21,706 bases of DNA from a virus: positions 1 to 21,706 of the IMG/VR virus record IMGVR_UViG_3300046467_002861; one strand, given 5' to 3'. The notes under the pieces are model-generated. The model saw only the letters and a list, made by a program, of their open reading frames with translations, had not been told where the DNA came from and made no database searches. Shown here in pieces: positions 1 to 6,226 of the stretch. The stretch's first letter is position 1. Each line of letters begins with the position of its first letter. Both the position numbers and the translations under genes were made by a program.

Positions 1-537
1 ACGGAGACTGAATATCTTGAACTAGATGAGAAATTTGGAAACTTGGCGCACTATGCGGCATGGCAGCTTGTTAAAAAAAACTTAAATAACAATTACACGG
101 ATGATGTTGATGATATTTCTCAGGAGTTAAGATTGTCTATGGTCCGAGCCGGGTCATATTATAAGAGACAAGTTTATATTGAATCTTGTTTAAGGCACGT
201 AAAAGATTGTGTTAAAGACGGATTTATTTCTACCGTTGTTGATGAATTACAGGATTTATGGGATAATCGTACTCGCCATGGGGCAAACCGTCAAAAGTTT
301 GGTCCTTTCCAAGAAAAGTTGTTAGATCAAATTGTTAAAGAGGTTGTCCCGCTTGATATAAGGCCTTCCAAAAAACAGAAACTTAAGATCGATACTAAGT
401 TTTCAACTTATTGCAAGGCAATTGCTTGGAATACTCAAAAGTCAATGGGCAAGAAAATAACTAAAGAAAAGGCAATTAGATCTGGTCAGGTGAGTTTATC
501 TGAATTCAGTTATTTGGGTGCAGGGGAGACACTTTAG
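1..537 (+). CDS. Sigma-70-like factor (region 2-like), 5' end outside the window
   Basis: The frame is open from base 1, so the true start lies to the left; 178 codons are visible. Near the visible N-terminus the stretches LAHYAAWQLVKKNL and DVDDISQELRLSMVRAGSYY resemble sigma-70 region 2 (an aromatic/basic helix followed by an acidic DxxDxxQE-type helix). A basic, Gln/Arg-rich middle part follows, and the end reads VSLSEFSYL. T4-like phages encode a dedicated sigma factor (gp55) for late genes, so a phage transcription role is plausible, but no clear region 4 is seen. The stop codon directly abuts the helicase ATG, suggesting co-translation. Seen: the open frame and region-2-like pattern. 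Inferred: the sigma role. It could instead be another DNA-binding phage protein. Confidence 0.45.
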   Translation, partial: TETEYLELDEKFGNLAHYAAWQLVKKNLNNNYTDDVDDISQELRLSMVRAGSYYKRQVYIESCLRHVKDCVKDGFISTVVDELQDLWDNRTRHGANRQKFGPFQEKLLDQIVKEVVPLDIRPSKKQKLKIDTKFSTYCKAIAWNTQKSMGKKITKEKAIRSGQVSLSEFSYLGAGETL

Positions 538-2073
538 ATGGAATTAAGTGATAGTGATCAAGCTGTACTTGAGTCTTTGATTGATCCTGATGGTCCAGGG
601 CAAGCGAAGTATCGATGGGATGATGATTATCAAAAAAACATTCTTGGAATGCTTTTGGTTGATCGTTATTTTTTAATACAGAGTGTAGATTTAGTTGATC
701 CATCTTATTTCGTCAATGATGCGCATTCAGTTGTTGCCAAGATTTTATTTTCATATTTTAAAAAATATAAATCGCCTCCTTCTAAATCTGTTTTGATTCA
801 GGAGATAAAAGACAAAGTCGCAGACCGAAGCGAAGATGTTGAACTTCGTTATTTGGGGGAATTAGATGCTCTTTATGAATATTATGTTCCGGGTTTAGAT
901 GCTAAAGAGTATTTGCTTGATAAGATTGTTAACTTTGCAAAGATGCAAGGTCTTCGCAAAGCCTTTAATGAATCCATTCAGGAGATTAAAAGGAACCCAG
1001 AGAAAGAGGAAACATGGGCCAAGGTGTATGGAATACTTCGTGATTCCATGAACATTGATCGTGATTTCAATATTGGTTTAGAGTATTTTGAAGACCCCGT
1101 TTCCCGTTATGAAAAAATGGGTGAGGAGCAAAAGTCTGTAGAAAGATTTACTTCTGGATTCCCTTCTATTGATAATGAGATTACAGGCGGCGGAATTTGT
1201 CGTGGTGAAGTTGGGTCTTGGATGGGAATTTCAGGATCTGGTAAATCTTTAGCTCTTGTGGCTGGTGCTGTAGAAAACATCAACAGGGGTAAAAAGGTGC
1301 TTTATGTATCTCTAGAAATGGATGAGGATCGGATTGCCCAGAGATTTGATGCCCAATTTACTGGGCAACCTATTCAAGATCTTTATGAAAATCGGGATAT
1401 TGTTATAGCGAGCTTAGAAAGCCATTTGAAAGATTTTGAGTGGTATGATGAGTCAGCCAACAACAACCTTTTAGTTATTAAACAATTTCCTGCTGGTGGT
1501 GCTGATGTCAACACATTGCGGGCCTATTTCTCTCAATGTGTCATGAACGGATTTCGACCTGACATGATTATTCTTGATTATGTGGGCGAAATGAAAGACA
1601 TAGCGGGACTGCCTACTCATGAATCTAGGTATCGACTTGTTCGTGATCTAAGAGGATTTGCGACTGAAGAGAGTATTTGTATTTTAACAGCAATGCAACC
1701 GGGCAGGGCAGCAAGAGAGGCACAGCAAAATGGCGGGTTTATCGATGATGATATGATTGCCGACTCTCAAGCACAAGTTCGCCCGCTTGATTGCCTTTGG
1801 TCTTTGAATCAAAGTCATCAAGAAAAGAAACAGGGTGTTGGTCGTGTTTTTGTTGTTAAACACCGTAATGGAAAAAGTAGATATTCTTTTAATGTTGAGT
1901 ATGATCCCCATACATTAAAGATGAGTGAGATTGATAGTTCTGTGTATCATGCTAAGATGAATGAATACAAAGAAGAGAATATGGACGACGTTAAACTTGA
2001 CAAAACTCTTGCTGCCACTTTTAATGATGACGGCAGTGTTTCAAATGACGCTCTGAATGGGCTTCCAGATTAA
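538..2073 (+). CDS. Replicative DNA helicase, DnaB/gp41 type
   Basis: This 511-residue protein has the DnaB layout. A helical N-terminal domain spans about residues 29-170, with YQKNILGMLLVDRYFL near its start. A RecA-like C-terminal ATPase follows. Walker A is GISGSGKS at 230-237, the catalytic-glutamate strand is VSLEM (E260), Walker B is MIILDY at 343-348, the sensor glutamine lies in TAMQPGR (about 387), and the arginine-finger region is KHRNGKSR at 441-448. By family it is a hexameric 5'-3' helicase that unwinds the fork and recruits primase; no primase domain is fused and none lies beside it. The ATG follows the upstream stop with no gap, and the purine-rich AGGGGAG about 12 bases upstream lies inside the previous gene. 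A UvsY-like gene follows after about ten bases, as in a replication operon. Confidence 0.93.
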   Translation: MELSDSDQAVLESLIDPDGPGQAKYRWDDDYQKNILGMLLVDRYFLIQSVDLVDPSYFVNDAHSVVAKILFSYFKKYKSPPSKSVLIQEIKDKVADRSEDVELRYLGELDALYEYYVPGLDAKEYLLDKIVNFAKMQGLRKAFNESIQEIKRNPEKEETWAKVYGILRDSMNIDRDFNIGLEYFEDPVSRYEKMGEEQKSVERFTSGFPSIDNEITGGGICRGEVGSWMGISGSGKSLALVAGAVENINRGKKVLYVSLEMDEDRIAQRFDAQFTGQPIQDLYENRDIVIASLESHLKDFEWYDESANNNLLVIKQFPAGGADVNTLRAYFSQCVMNGFRPDMIILDYVGEMKDIAGLPTHESRYRLVRDLRGFATEESICILTAMQPGRAAREAQQNGGFIDDDMIADSQAQVRPLDCLWSLNQSHQEKKQGVGRVFVVKHRNGKSRYSFNVEYDPHTLKMSEIDSSVYHAKMNEYKEENMDDVKLDKTLAATFNDDGSVSNDALNGLPD

Positions 2074-2083
2074 GGAAATTATA

Positions 2084-2587
2084 ATGGCCGAATTAGATTA
2101 TAAAAAACAAACGATTAAATTGGGTTCAATGGAAGTTGTTATTGATCCTGAAAATATGAAATTTAATGAATCAAATTTAAGCATGTACCTAGAACGTGAA
2201 GGTTCGTGGTATGACTATTTTGGGCAACGACTTGCTGATGCCGAAGCGTTTTTGGCAAGGCATGATTTAGAGTATGATGTTAAATATGCTGAAAAATTTA
2301 AACATTATAAAGAACAGGGTTCAAGCGACAAATTGGCTGAGGCTTATTCAAAAAGCGAACCTGAAGTAGAAGAAGCTAAAAAAAGATCAATTGCTTCTAA
2401 ACATAAAGTCAGATTGCTTCAACAGCATTTAAGGGCGTGGGATAAAAACCATGATAATGCTCAAAGCCGAGGGCATATGATTCGCAAGGAAATGGACAAG
2501 CTTAATATCGACATTTATAAAAGCAAACAGCTTGATGAGGACATTGATAGCAAAGTGAGTGCGATCATTAAGGAAGCAGACGTTTAA
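2084..2587 (+). CDS. UvsY-like recombination mediator (putative)
   Basis: The ATG at 2084 is preferred over an upstream in-frame codon at 2057 that overlaps the helicase gene, because AAGGA at 2072-2076 sits seven bases before it. The product has 167 residues and is helical, charged and without cysteine. Its middle and end follow the order of T4 UvsY: an aromatic/leucine helix (WYDYFGQRLADAEAFL), a charged stretch with YSKSEPEVEEA (88-98), then LLQQHLRAWDKNHDNAQSRG at 111-130, which recalls the UvsY C-terminal helix with its SRG motif. UvsY loads the UvsX recombinase onto gp32-coated single-stranded DNA; both partner families are encoded at 7647-10233. The similarity was judged by eye and the N-terminal 35 residues look unrelated. 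It could be an unrelated coiled-coil protein. Confidence 0.45.
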   Translation: MAELDYKKQTIKLGSMEVVIDPENMKFNESNLSMYLEREGSWYDYFGQRLADAEAFLARHDLEYDVKYAEKFKHYKEQGSSDKLAEAYSKSEPEVEEAKKRSIASKHKVRLLQQHLRAWDKNHDNAQSRGHMIRKEMDKLNIDIYKSKQLDEDIDSKVSAIIKEADV

Positions 2588-2621
2588 TCCGATTTGGAAG
2601 GAAACAAAAAGGATAGAGTCA

Positions 2622-2939
2622 ATGGATGACGTGGATTCAGGTTTGTTTGTTAAGAAAGCCGATATTGAGCTTCATCAAAGCTCAAAATCGGGGAATTACT
2701 CTGGAAGGGGCAGAAGGCAGCATGCCTTGGATCGCTATATTACAGATAGAGTTGAAGTGTTAAGAGAACTCTATGAGAAACATGAACCTGAACTTAAGAG
2801 GGTTTTGACATACAAACATCCAAGTGATGGGAGATGTAATAATTACGGCTTGTTTCCAGTGAATGAGGATGAAATCAATTCCCCCTTTGATTTGCCAAAC
2901 TTGGAAGAATATATGCCAAATAAAGAAGATTATGTTTGA
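2622..2939 (+). CDS. Small charged protein of unknown function
   Basis: A GTG at 2559 would give a longer product overlapping the preceding gene. The ATG at 2622 is chosen because AAAGGA at 2608-2613 lies eight bases ahead of it. The 105-residue product is acidic at both ends with a basic, glycine/arginine-containing part (YSGRGRRQHALDRYI) near residues 27-41, followed by a helical segment rich in Glu, Arg and Leu. The C-terminus is rich in Pro, Asn and Asp. There is no membrane segment, cysteine pair or nucleotide-binding motif. It closes the left-hand replication cluster. I do not recognise a family. Confidence 0.6.
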   Translation: MDDVDSGLFVKKADIELHQSSKSGNYSGRGRRQHALDRYITDRVEVLRELYEKHEPELKRVLTYKHPSDGRCNNYGLFPVNEDEINSPFDLPNLEEYMPNKEDYV

Positions 2940-2998
2940 GTTTGTAAATTTCGTTAGTACAATTATATTATGGATTTCAAACTAATGAGATTGGGCAA

Positions 2999-3202
2999 AT
3001 GCCGCAGGTTTCGCTTAAGAGCCTTGAGTCGGAGGTAACGACGCAAGGGTATCAAGTGGCTACTTATATCAGGAACAATAAAGGCCAGTTTGTAGGTAAA
3101 TTTGTAACGTCTGGCGTGGGATTGAACGAACATAAGAGACGGTTTAATTCAGTAGTTAAGAAAACTGTCAAGGAGAAGAAGTTAGTCACGCCGAGTGATT
3201 AA
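2999..3202 (+). CDS. Small basic protein, possibly the truncated 5' part of a longer gene
   Basis: This 67-codon frame encodes a basic peptide with a beta-like part (GYQVATYIRNNKGQFVGKFV) and a lysine-rich end (VVKKTVKEKKLV). The ATG has only a weak GAG-containing upstream site, and no stronger start lies between it and the in-frame stop at 2945-2947. It ends at TAA 3200-3202, but the same frame continues as a plausible coding sequence for 55 more codons (separate entry). It may therefore be the front half of an interrupted gene. No family is recognised. Confidence 0.45.
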   Translation: MPQVSLKSLESEVTTQGYQVATYIRNNKGQFVGKFVTSGVGLNEHKRRFNSVVKKTVKEKKLVTPSD

Positions 3203-3370
3203 TCTGCTGAAAGATTAACAAAGGAAGTAGAACCAGTCCCCAATTTAAATCACATTGGATCAGATGTTATAGTTAAGTTTACAGATGCGTCTGGCGTGCC
3301 TATTTACATATTGTATGTGGATGCCGAAACAAAAACAACAACTCACTGGTCGTCTGGGGCACCTTTATAG
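3203..3370 (+). pseudogene. In-frame continuation past TAA of the 2999 frame: interrupted gene or readthrough extension
   Basis: Directly after TAA 3200-3202 the same frame stays open for 55 codons to TAG 3368-3370. The conceptual peptide looks like a folded beta domain (HIGSDVIVKFTDASGVPIYI, then LYVDAETKTTTHW) rather than random translation. It has no ATG of its own, and GTG 3296 would give only 24 residues. An AAAGGAAG at 3220-3227 is not followed by a start codon at normal spacing. The last 28 bases overlap the end of the convergent gene at 3343-3525. Either a nonsense mutation split the gene, or the stop is read through, or there is a sequencing error. Which of these holds cannot be told from the sequence. 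Confidence 0.4.
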
Positions 3371-3525
3371 TTTCGTTCAATTGCTTGAAGCCATTGGAGT
3401 TGTATGAACTCTATAAACAATGATTCATCCATTTCAAACTCGACCTCACCGTTTTCATCTATAGTGACTGATATATTTTCGTTTTCAGATGCTAGTTTTT
3501 GTAACGCCAGTATAAAGTCGGACAT
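3343..3525 (-). CDS. Small acidic protein of unknown function
   Basis: The last gene of the minus-strand cassette encodes 60 residues from the ATG at 3525-3523. A GTG at 3558 would add 11 residues, but AAGGAG (3542-3537) lies eleven bases before the ATG and inside that extension, so the ATG is preferred. The product is acidic, with a helix (FILALQKLASE), a short beta hairpin (ISVTIDENGEVEFEM) and a second amphipathic helix (LFIEFIQLQWLQAIERNY). No cysteine pair, signal peptide or membrane segment is present. Unlike the four genes upstream it lacks the shared N-terminal peptide. No family is recognised. Confidence 0.55.
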   Translation of the reverse strand: MSDFILALQKLASENENISVTIDENGEVEFEMDESLFIEFIQLQWLQAIERNYKGAPDDQ

Positions 3526-3547
3526 TATTCTCTTTGCTCCTTGGTTT

Positions 3548-4123
3548 TTATAGATCACCAGGAGAAAGTGATCCGCCGGGTCGTGGTTGTACGATATTGC
3601 TTGAACCGCTCATTCCTGAACGTGCTTGTGCGGCATTTGCTTGTCCGCTTTTTGACAATTCAACTGTAGTATGCCAAAGTCCGTCATCTCCTTTTTTTGT
3701 GCCCGATGTATGACCAGCAGGTATCTGATCTGTTTTTAGATGTTTAGCAAGCATGTCAAAAGCTTTGGCTTGACTGTATTTCATATTTTTATGGGAGAAG
3801 CGGACTGTGATAGTGTCCCCTTCAACCGTGACTCCATCTTCATGAGAAACTTGTTGCTGCGATGGAGCATCTTGAGATTGAGATTGAGTTTGTTGTTGCT
3901 GTAATGGAGCATTTGAATCGCCTTGTGGAATTACTCCAAGTGCTGCGGCTCCTAAGACTCCTGCTAAAGCGGCTCCTTTGCCCCACTTTTTAGCTTTTTC
4001 CCACGCACCAGCTTCTAGTAGTGATTCTAGATCTAGCGTTTGTGGATCGTAACCTTGAGATTCCAACCATTGGGAAAATTCTTTAATTTCTTGTTCTTTA
4101 TGATATTCTAAAAATGTTTTCAT
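3548..4123 (-). CDS. Unknown protein with short N-terminal targeting-like peptide and a Gly/Ala hydrophobic segment
   Basis: The 191-residue product begins MKTFLEYHKEQEIKEF, which resembles the T4 internal-protein leader MKTYQEF. The segment LESLLEAGAWEKAKKWGKG (about 33-51) contains an L-x-E motif of the kind cut by the T4 prohead protease. A small-residue hydrophobic segment AALAGVLGAAALGVI (51-65) follows, then a Gln/Ser-rich linker (about 68-95). The C-terminal domain has DGVTVEGDTITVRF and a lysine-rich end of low complexity. The ATG overlaps the upstream stop as ATGA, so translation is probably coupled. A virion or ejected internal protein is an inference from the leader and linkage. 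The hydrophobic stretch is weak for a transmembrane helix. No family is recognised. Confidence 0.6.
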   Translation of the reverse strand: MKTFLEYHKEQEIKEFSQWLESQGYDPQTLDLESLLEAGAWEKAKKWGKGAALAGVLGAAALGVIPQGDSNAPLQQQQTQSQSQDAPSQQQVSHEDGVTVEGDTITVRFSHKNMKYSQAKAFDMLAKHLKTDQIPAGHTSGTKKGDDGLWHTTVELSKSGQANAAQARSGMSGSSNIVQPRPGGSLSPGDL

Positions 4124-4404
4124 GATTTTCCCGTTCTTTCTTTATTCCTTTTCTTGACCTTGAGCTTTCTTTTTTTTTGTAAATCTATTGTAGTTGGCTC
4201 AGGATAAAATTGTTGAACATCTGGTGTCAGAGGTGTTGGGAAAGGGATGCCTGCGTTATGTGCTTGTCTTCGAGCCGCTTCTTCTGGTGGCATATAACTT
4301 CCGCTGCCCGTGTATATGAGTCCTTGGTCATAGTGTGCGCCGCCTCCGGTGCTTCCTATGTTTGATCCGGCTTCTAAGTATTGTTTGAAGTTTAGTAGTT
4401 CCAC
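4120..4404 (-). CDS. Small Gly/Pro-rich protein with basic tail, unknown function
   Basis: The GTG start at 4404-4402 overlaps the end of the ArfB-like gene by 13 bases, with GGGGG six bases upstream. The 94-residue product starts with the leader-like peptide MELLNFKQYLEAGSN, then a Gly/Ser/Tyr-rich stretch (about 15-37), a Pro-rich middle and a strongly basic C-terminus (LQKKRKLKVKKRNKERTGK). The basic tail could bind nucleic acid. The leader resembles those of its operon neighbours. There are no enzymatic motifs. It ends in ATGA overlap with the next gene. Function unknown. Confidence 0.55.
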   Translation of the reverse strand: MELLNFKQYLEAGSNIGSTGGGAHYDQGLIYTGSGSYMPPEEAARRQAHNAGIPFPTPLTPDVQQFYPEPTTIDLQKKRKLKVKKRNKERTGKS

Positions 4405-4841
4405 CTTTGCCCCCGTTCAGATTTTCTTTGTGACCGCTGTTTTTTCTTTCCAATTCTTTTTTCAACTGAGCTAGTGGTTGGGCCGGTCGTTCGTCTTTCT
4501 ACGGGTTCTTTTAATGCTTCTTCAATTGCCCTTTTCAGTTTACCAACACACGCTTCTTTGTTTTGTCCTTGACTTCTTTGTTCTTGGCAATCGGCACGGA
4601 AGTGCCCTTTATTGCTTATTTTATTGGCGGATAAAAATCGGTTTAGTGCTTCTTGGTTGTTGTGCCAGACAACACTGCTTTTGACGTGCCAAGACAGAAC
4701 TGCTTTTGAGGCCGTCTTATTTACTTTTTGTCCACCGGGTCCACTGCTTCGCACGAATGAAAAATTTAATTCTCCCTCAGGCAGGGTTAGGTTGCCAATT
4801 TCTATGCTTTCACTAATTAACAGATATTTTTTGAAGTCCAT
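4392..4841 (-). CDS. ArfB/YaeJ-like peptidyl-tRNA hydrolase (GGQ release-factor domain)
   Basis: This 149-residue protein carries the class I release-factor catalytic domain without codon-recognition domains. SSGPGGQKVNKTASKAVLSW spans 32-51, with the GGQ at 36-38. The pattern D-x-Q-x-x-RSQ-x-x-N and the basic tail KKKQRSQRKSERGQRW match ArfB/YaeJ/ICT1, in which the tail enters the empty mRNA channel. By family it hydrolyses peptidyl-tRNA on ribosomes stalled at mRNA ends, and its length matches ArfB. It differs in having a leader-like N-terminus, MDFKKYLLISES, before the domain. The ATG has AAGGA eight bases upstream, and the gene overlaps the metalloprotease-like gene by 29 bases and the next gene by 13. 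It may rescue host ribosomes late in infection, or be packaged in the virion; the latter is inference. Confidence 0.88.
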   Translation of the reverse strand: MDFKKYLLISESIEIGNLTLPEGELNFSFVRSSGPGGQKVNKTASKAVLSWHVKSSVVWHNNQEALNRFLSANKISNKGHFRADCQEQRSQGQNKEACVGKLKRAIEEALKEPVERRTTGPTTSSVEKRIGKKKQRSQRKSERGQRWNY

Positions 4842-5400
4842 CTTCTTGTCCTTTTAGTTCAGGATGTTTGTCCTGAATTCTTTTCATATTTTGTTTGGCC
4901 CAGTTCATGAATTCTCTTTCGGCTCTTTGTGGGCCTACTTCGCTGGTCTGACCAGTTTCCTCTCGTTCCATTTCATGTGTGCATTCGTGAACTATGGTTG
5001 CCGCTATTTGCAGAACAGCATCTAAATCGGTTTTTGACTCTTTAACTATTCGGTTTATGTTGACGTGAACAGTGTCGCTTTCTTTAATTCGTTTTTCATC
5101 TATCTCAGGGAATTGTTGCTTAATAACAGACTTAGGAAGTAAGTCGATGGTCTTTGGATCTATATGTTTCTGATCAAAAATAAATTTAGCATTTGTAGGG
5201 AGAACTTTTTTATTTTCACCTGAGTTGTAAAGGCCATAAGCTCCGCTGGCTAAATTTGCAATTGTAGAGATATTATTTAATAATTCTGGTTTATATTCAC
5301 GTACCAATTCTACAGATATATGGGCTTTATCGTATAATCGATCTATTTCAGCCTCATCTACTTCTGTATCTTGTTTGCCAAACCAGTTTTTAAATTCCAT
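4813..5400 (-). CDS. HExxH metalloprotease-like protein
   Basis: First gene of the minus-strand cassette, 195 residues, with AAGGAT just ahead of the ATG. The diagnostic motif is HECTH at 138-142 in a helix (IAATIVHECTHEMEREE), matching the zincin HExxH zinc site. Downstream acidic residues (E154, or E161 in RAEREF) could be the third ligand. The N-terminus MEFKNWFGKQD resembles those of the next three genes. The middle region (about 70-120) is mixed alpha/beta, and there is no signal peptide. A small zinc peptidase acting in the infected cell or in the virion is plausible, but catalysis is inferred from one motif. The following gene starts inside its 3' end (29-base overlap). Confidence 0.6.
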   Translation of the reverse strand: MEFKNWFGKQDTEVDEAEIDRLYDKAHISVELVREYKPELLNNISTIANLASGAYGLYNSGENKKVLPTNAKFIFDQKHIDPKTIDLLPKSVIKQQFPEIDEKRIKESDTVHVNINRIVKESKTDLDAVLQIAATIVHECTHEMEREETGQTSEVGPQRAEREFMNWAKQNMKRIQDKHPELKGQEDGLQKISVN

Positions 5401-5425
5401 GATAATCCTTAATTGATCTTTAAAT

Positions 5426-5433
5426 TATTTATG
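5426..5433 (-). promoter_or_regulatory. Possible T4-type late promoter of the minus-strand cassette
   Basis: On the minus strand these bases read CATAAATA, one mismatch from the T4 late promoter core TATAAATA, about 26 bases before the ATG at 5400. The motif is short and AT-rich, so chance occurrence is likely. It would fit late expression of virion proteins. Confidence 0.2.
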
Positions 5434-5451
5434 GTTGTTATTACGATATAT

Positions 5452-5479
5452 AGTGTAGATTTGGGACACATTATGTGAA
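5452..5479 (-). promoter_or_regulatory. Possible sigma70-type promoter of the minus-strand cassette
   Basis: Read on the minus strand, TTCACA (5479-5474) and TACACT (5457-5452) are separated by 16 bases and lie about 50 bases ahead of the cassette's first ATG. Each hexamer keeps four to five consensus positions. It is a candidate only and competes with the late-type motif nearer the gene. Confidence 0.22.
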
Positions 5480-5519
5480 TTATGCATCCTGCTCTTCTAA
5501 ATTGGACGAGTGGGTTAAC

Positions 5520-5544
5520 CCCAATGATGGTTTATTGGGCTTTT
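5520..5544 (+). other. Small hairpin followed by a T-run
   Basis: CCCAAT (5520-5525) and ATTGGG (5534-5539) pair around an 8-base loop and are followed by CTTTT. No plus-strand gene lies immediately upstream, so a terminator role is doubtful. It sits directly before the stronger hairpin at 5549-5580. Confidence 0.25.
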
Positions 5545-5548
5545 AATA

Positions 5549-5586
5549 GAGACCGTGTTGGAGAAATCCAACACGGTCTCACTTTT
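5549..5586 (+). terminator. Perfect 13-bp hairpin with short T-run, upstream of the methyltransferase-like gene
   Basis: GAGACCGTGTTGG (5549-5561) pairs perfectly with CCAACACGGTCTC (5568-5580) around the 6-base loop AGAAAT, and ACTTTT follows. The stem is far more stable than the AT-rich surroundings. It could terminate leftward or rightward read-through between the divergent gene blocks, or act as an RNA structure or processing site in the leader of the gene starting at 5594, only 13 bases after the stem. Calling it a terminator is an inference. Confidence 0.5.
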
Positions 5587-5593
5587 ATAAGGT

Positions 5594-6223
5594 ATGGAAA
5601 AAGTAGATTTAGATAAGTTAGAAGATAATATTAATTCTGATCTCAAGAAACAGTTGATTAGTTCTAGAGTGTTGATGAATAATTTTCGATTTATCGATGA
5701 GTCCTCTAGGAGAACCCCAGCGTATAGCGATCCTTTATTTGTTCCGTTTTATTATTATTTAGGGAAATATATTAAGCCAAAGACAGTCTTAGAGATGGGG
5801 TTTAGATTAGGGTTGTTTAGTGGGTCGTTTTTTAAATCTTGTTCTACCGTTGATTATTTTTTTGCTTTTCAAAATAAACCTGAGGTATTTTATTCGCCTC
5901 GTTTGGCGAGATCTAATGTAAAGCAGAGTTATAAGGGGTTGATTGATTTTTATGTAGGAACAGTGCTGGACAATGTTTTTGTTGATAAACTTTCTTGTAA
6001 AAGTTGGGATTTAGTTATAATCAATGAAGAAGAAAACTATGATACACATAGAACTTATCTTGACTATATTTGGCCAAACATTTCTCATGATGGTTTAGTA
6101 GTTGTGGATTATGTAAACTCTCATAAGCCAGCAAGAGACGCTTTGGTGGATTTTTGCAAAGGAAATAATAGAGATCCTATTTTTTTTAAAACACGTTATG
6201 GTGTTGGGATGGTTAAGAAATAA
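5594..6223 (+). CDS. Class I SAM-dependent methyltransferase-like protein
   Basis: The 209-residue product has a Rossmann-type methyltransferase outline. KTVLEMGFRLGLFSG (63-77) matches motif I (E-x-G-x-x-x-G), SWDLVIINEEENYD (137-150) is the strand-plus-acidic motif IV, and HDGLVVVDYV (165-174) is the following beta strand. This resembles the Methyltransf_24-type fold often found with glycan or metabolite modification, though the substrate cannot be read. No target-recognition domain or NPPY motif is seen, so DNA-adenine methylation is unlikely. The ATG is spaced only one base from AAGG, an unusual ribosome site, and a stable hairpin ends 13 bases upstream, so translation may be controlled. 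The next gene starts three bases after the stop. Confidence 0.65.
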   Translation: MEKVDLDKLEDNINSDLKKQLISSRVLMNNFRFIDESSRRTPAYSDPLFVPFYYYLGKYIKPKTVLEMGFRLGLFSGSFFKSCSTVDYFFAFQNKPEVFYSPRLARSNVKQSYKGLIDFYVGTVLDNVFVDKLSCKSWDLVIINEEENYDTHRTYLDYIWPNISHDGLVVVDYVNSHKPARDALVDFCKGNNRDPIFFKTRYGVGMVKK

Positions 6224-6226
6224 ATT

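Noticed and set aside
4478-4857. Plus-strand frames opposite the ArfB-like gene
   Set aside because: The minus-strand frame has an unmistakable GGQ domain; the plus-strand peptides are hydrophobic shadows.
5482-5616. 44-codon plus-strand frame across the hairpin
   Set aside because: It has no ribosome site, runs through the perfect hairpin and into the methyltransferase-like gene in another frame.
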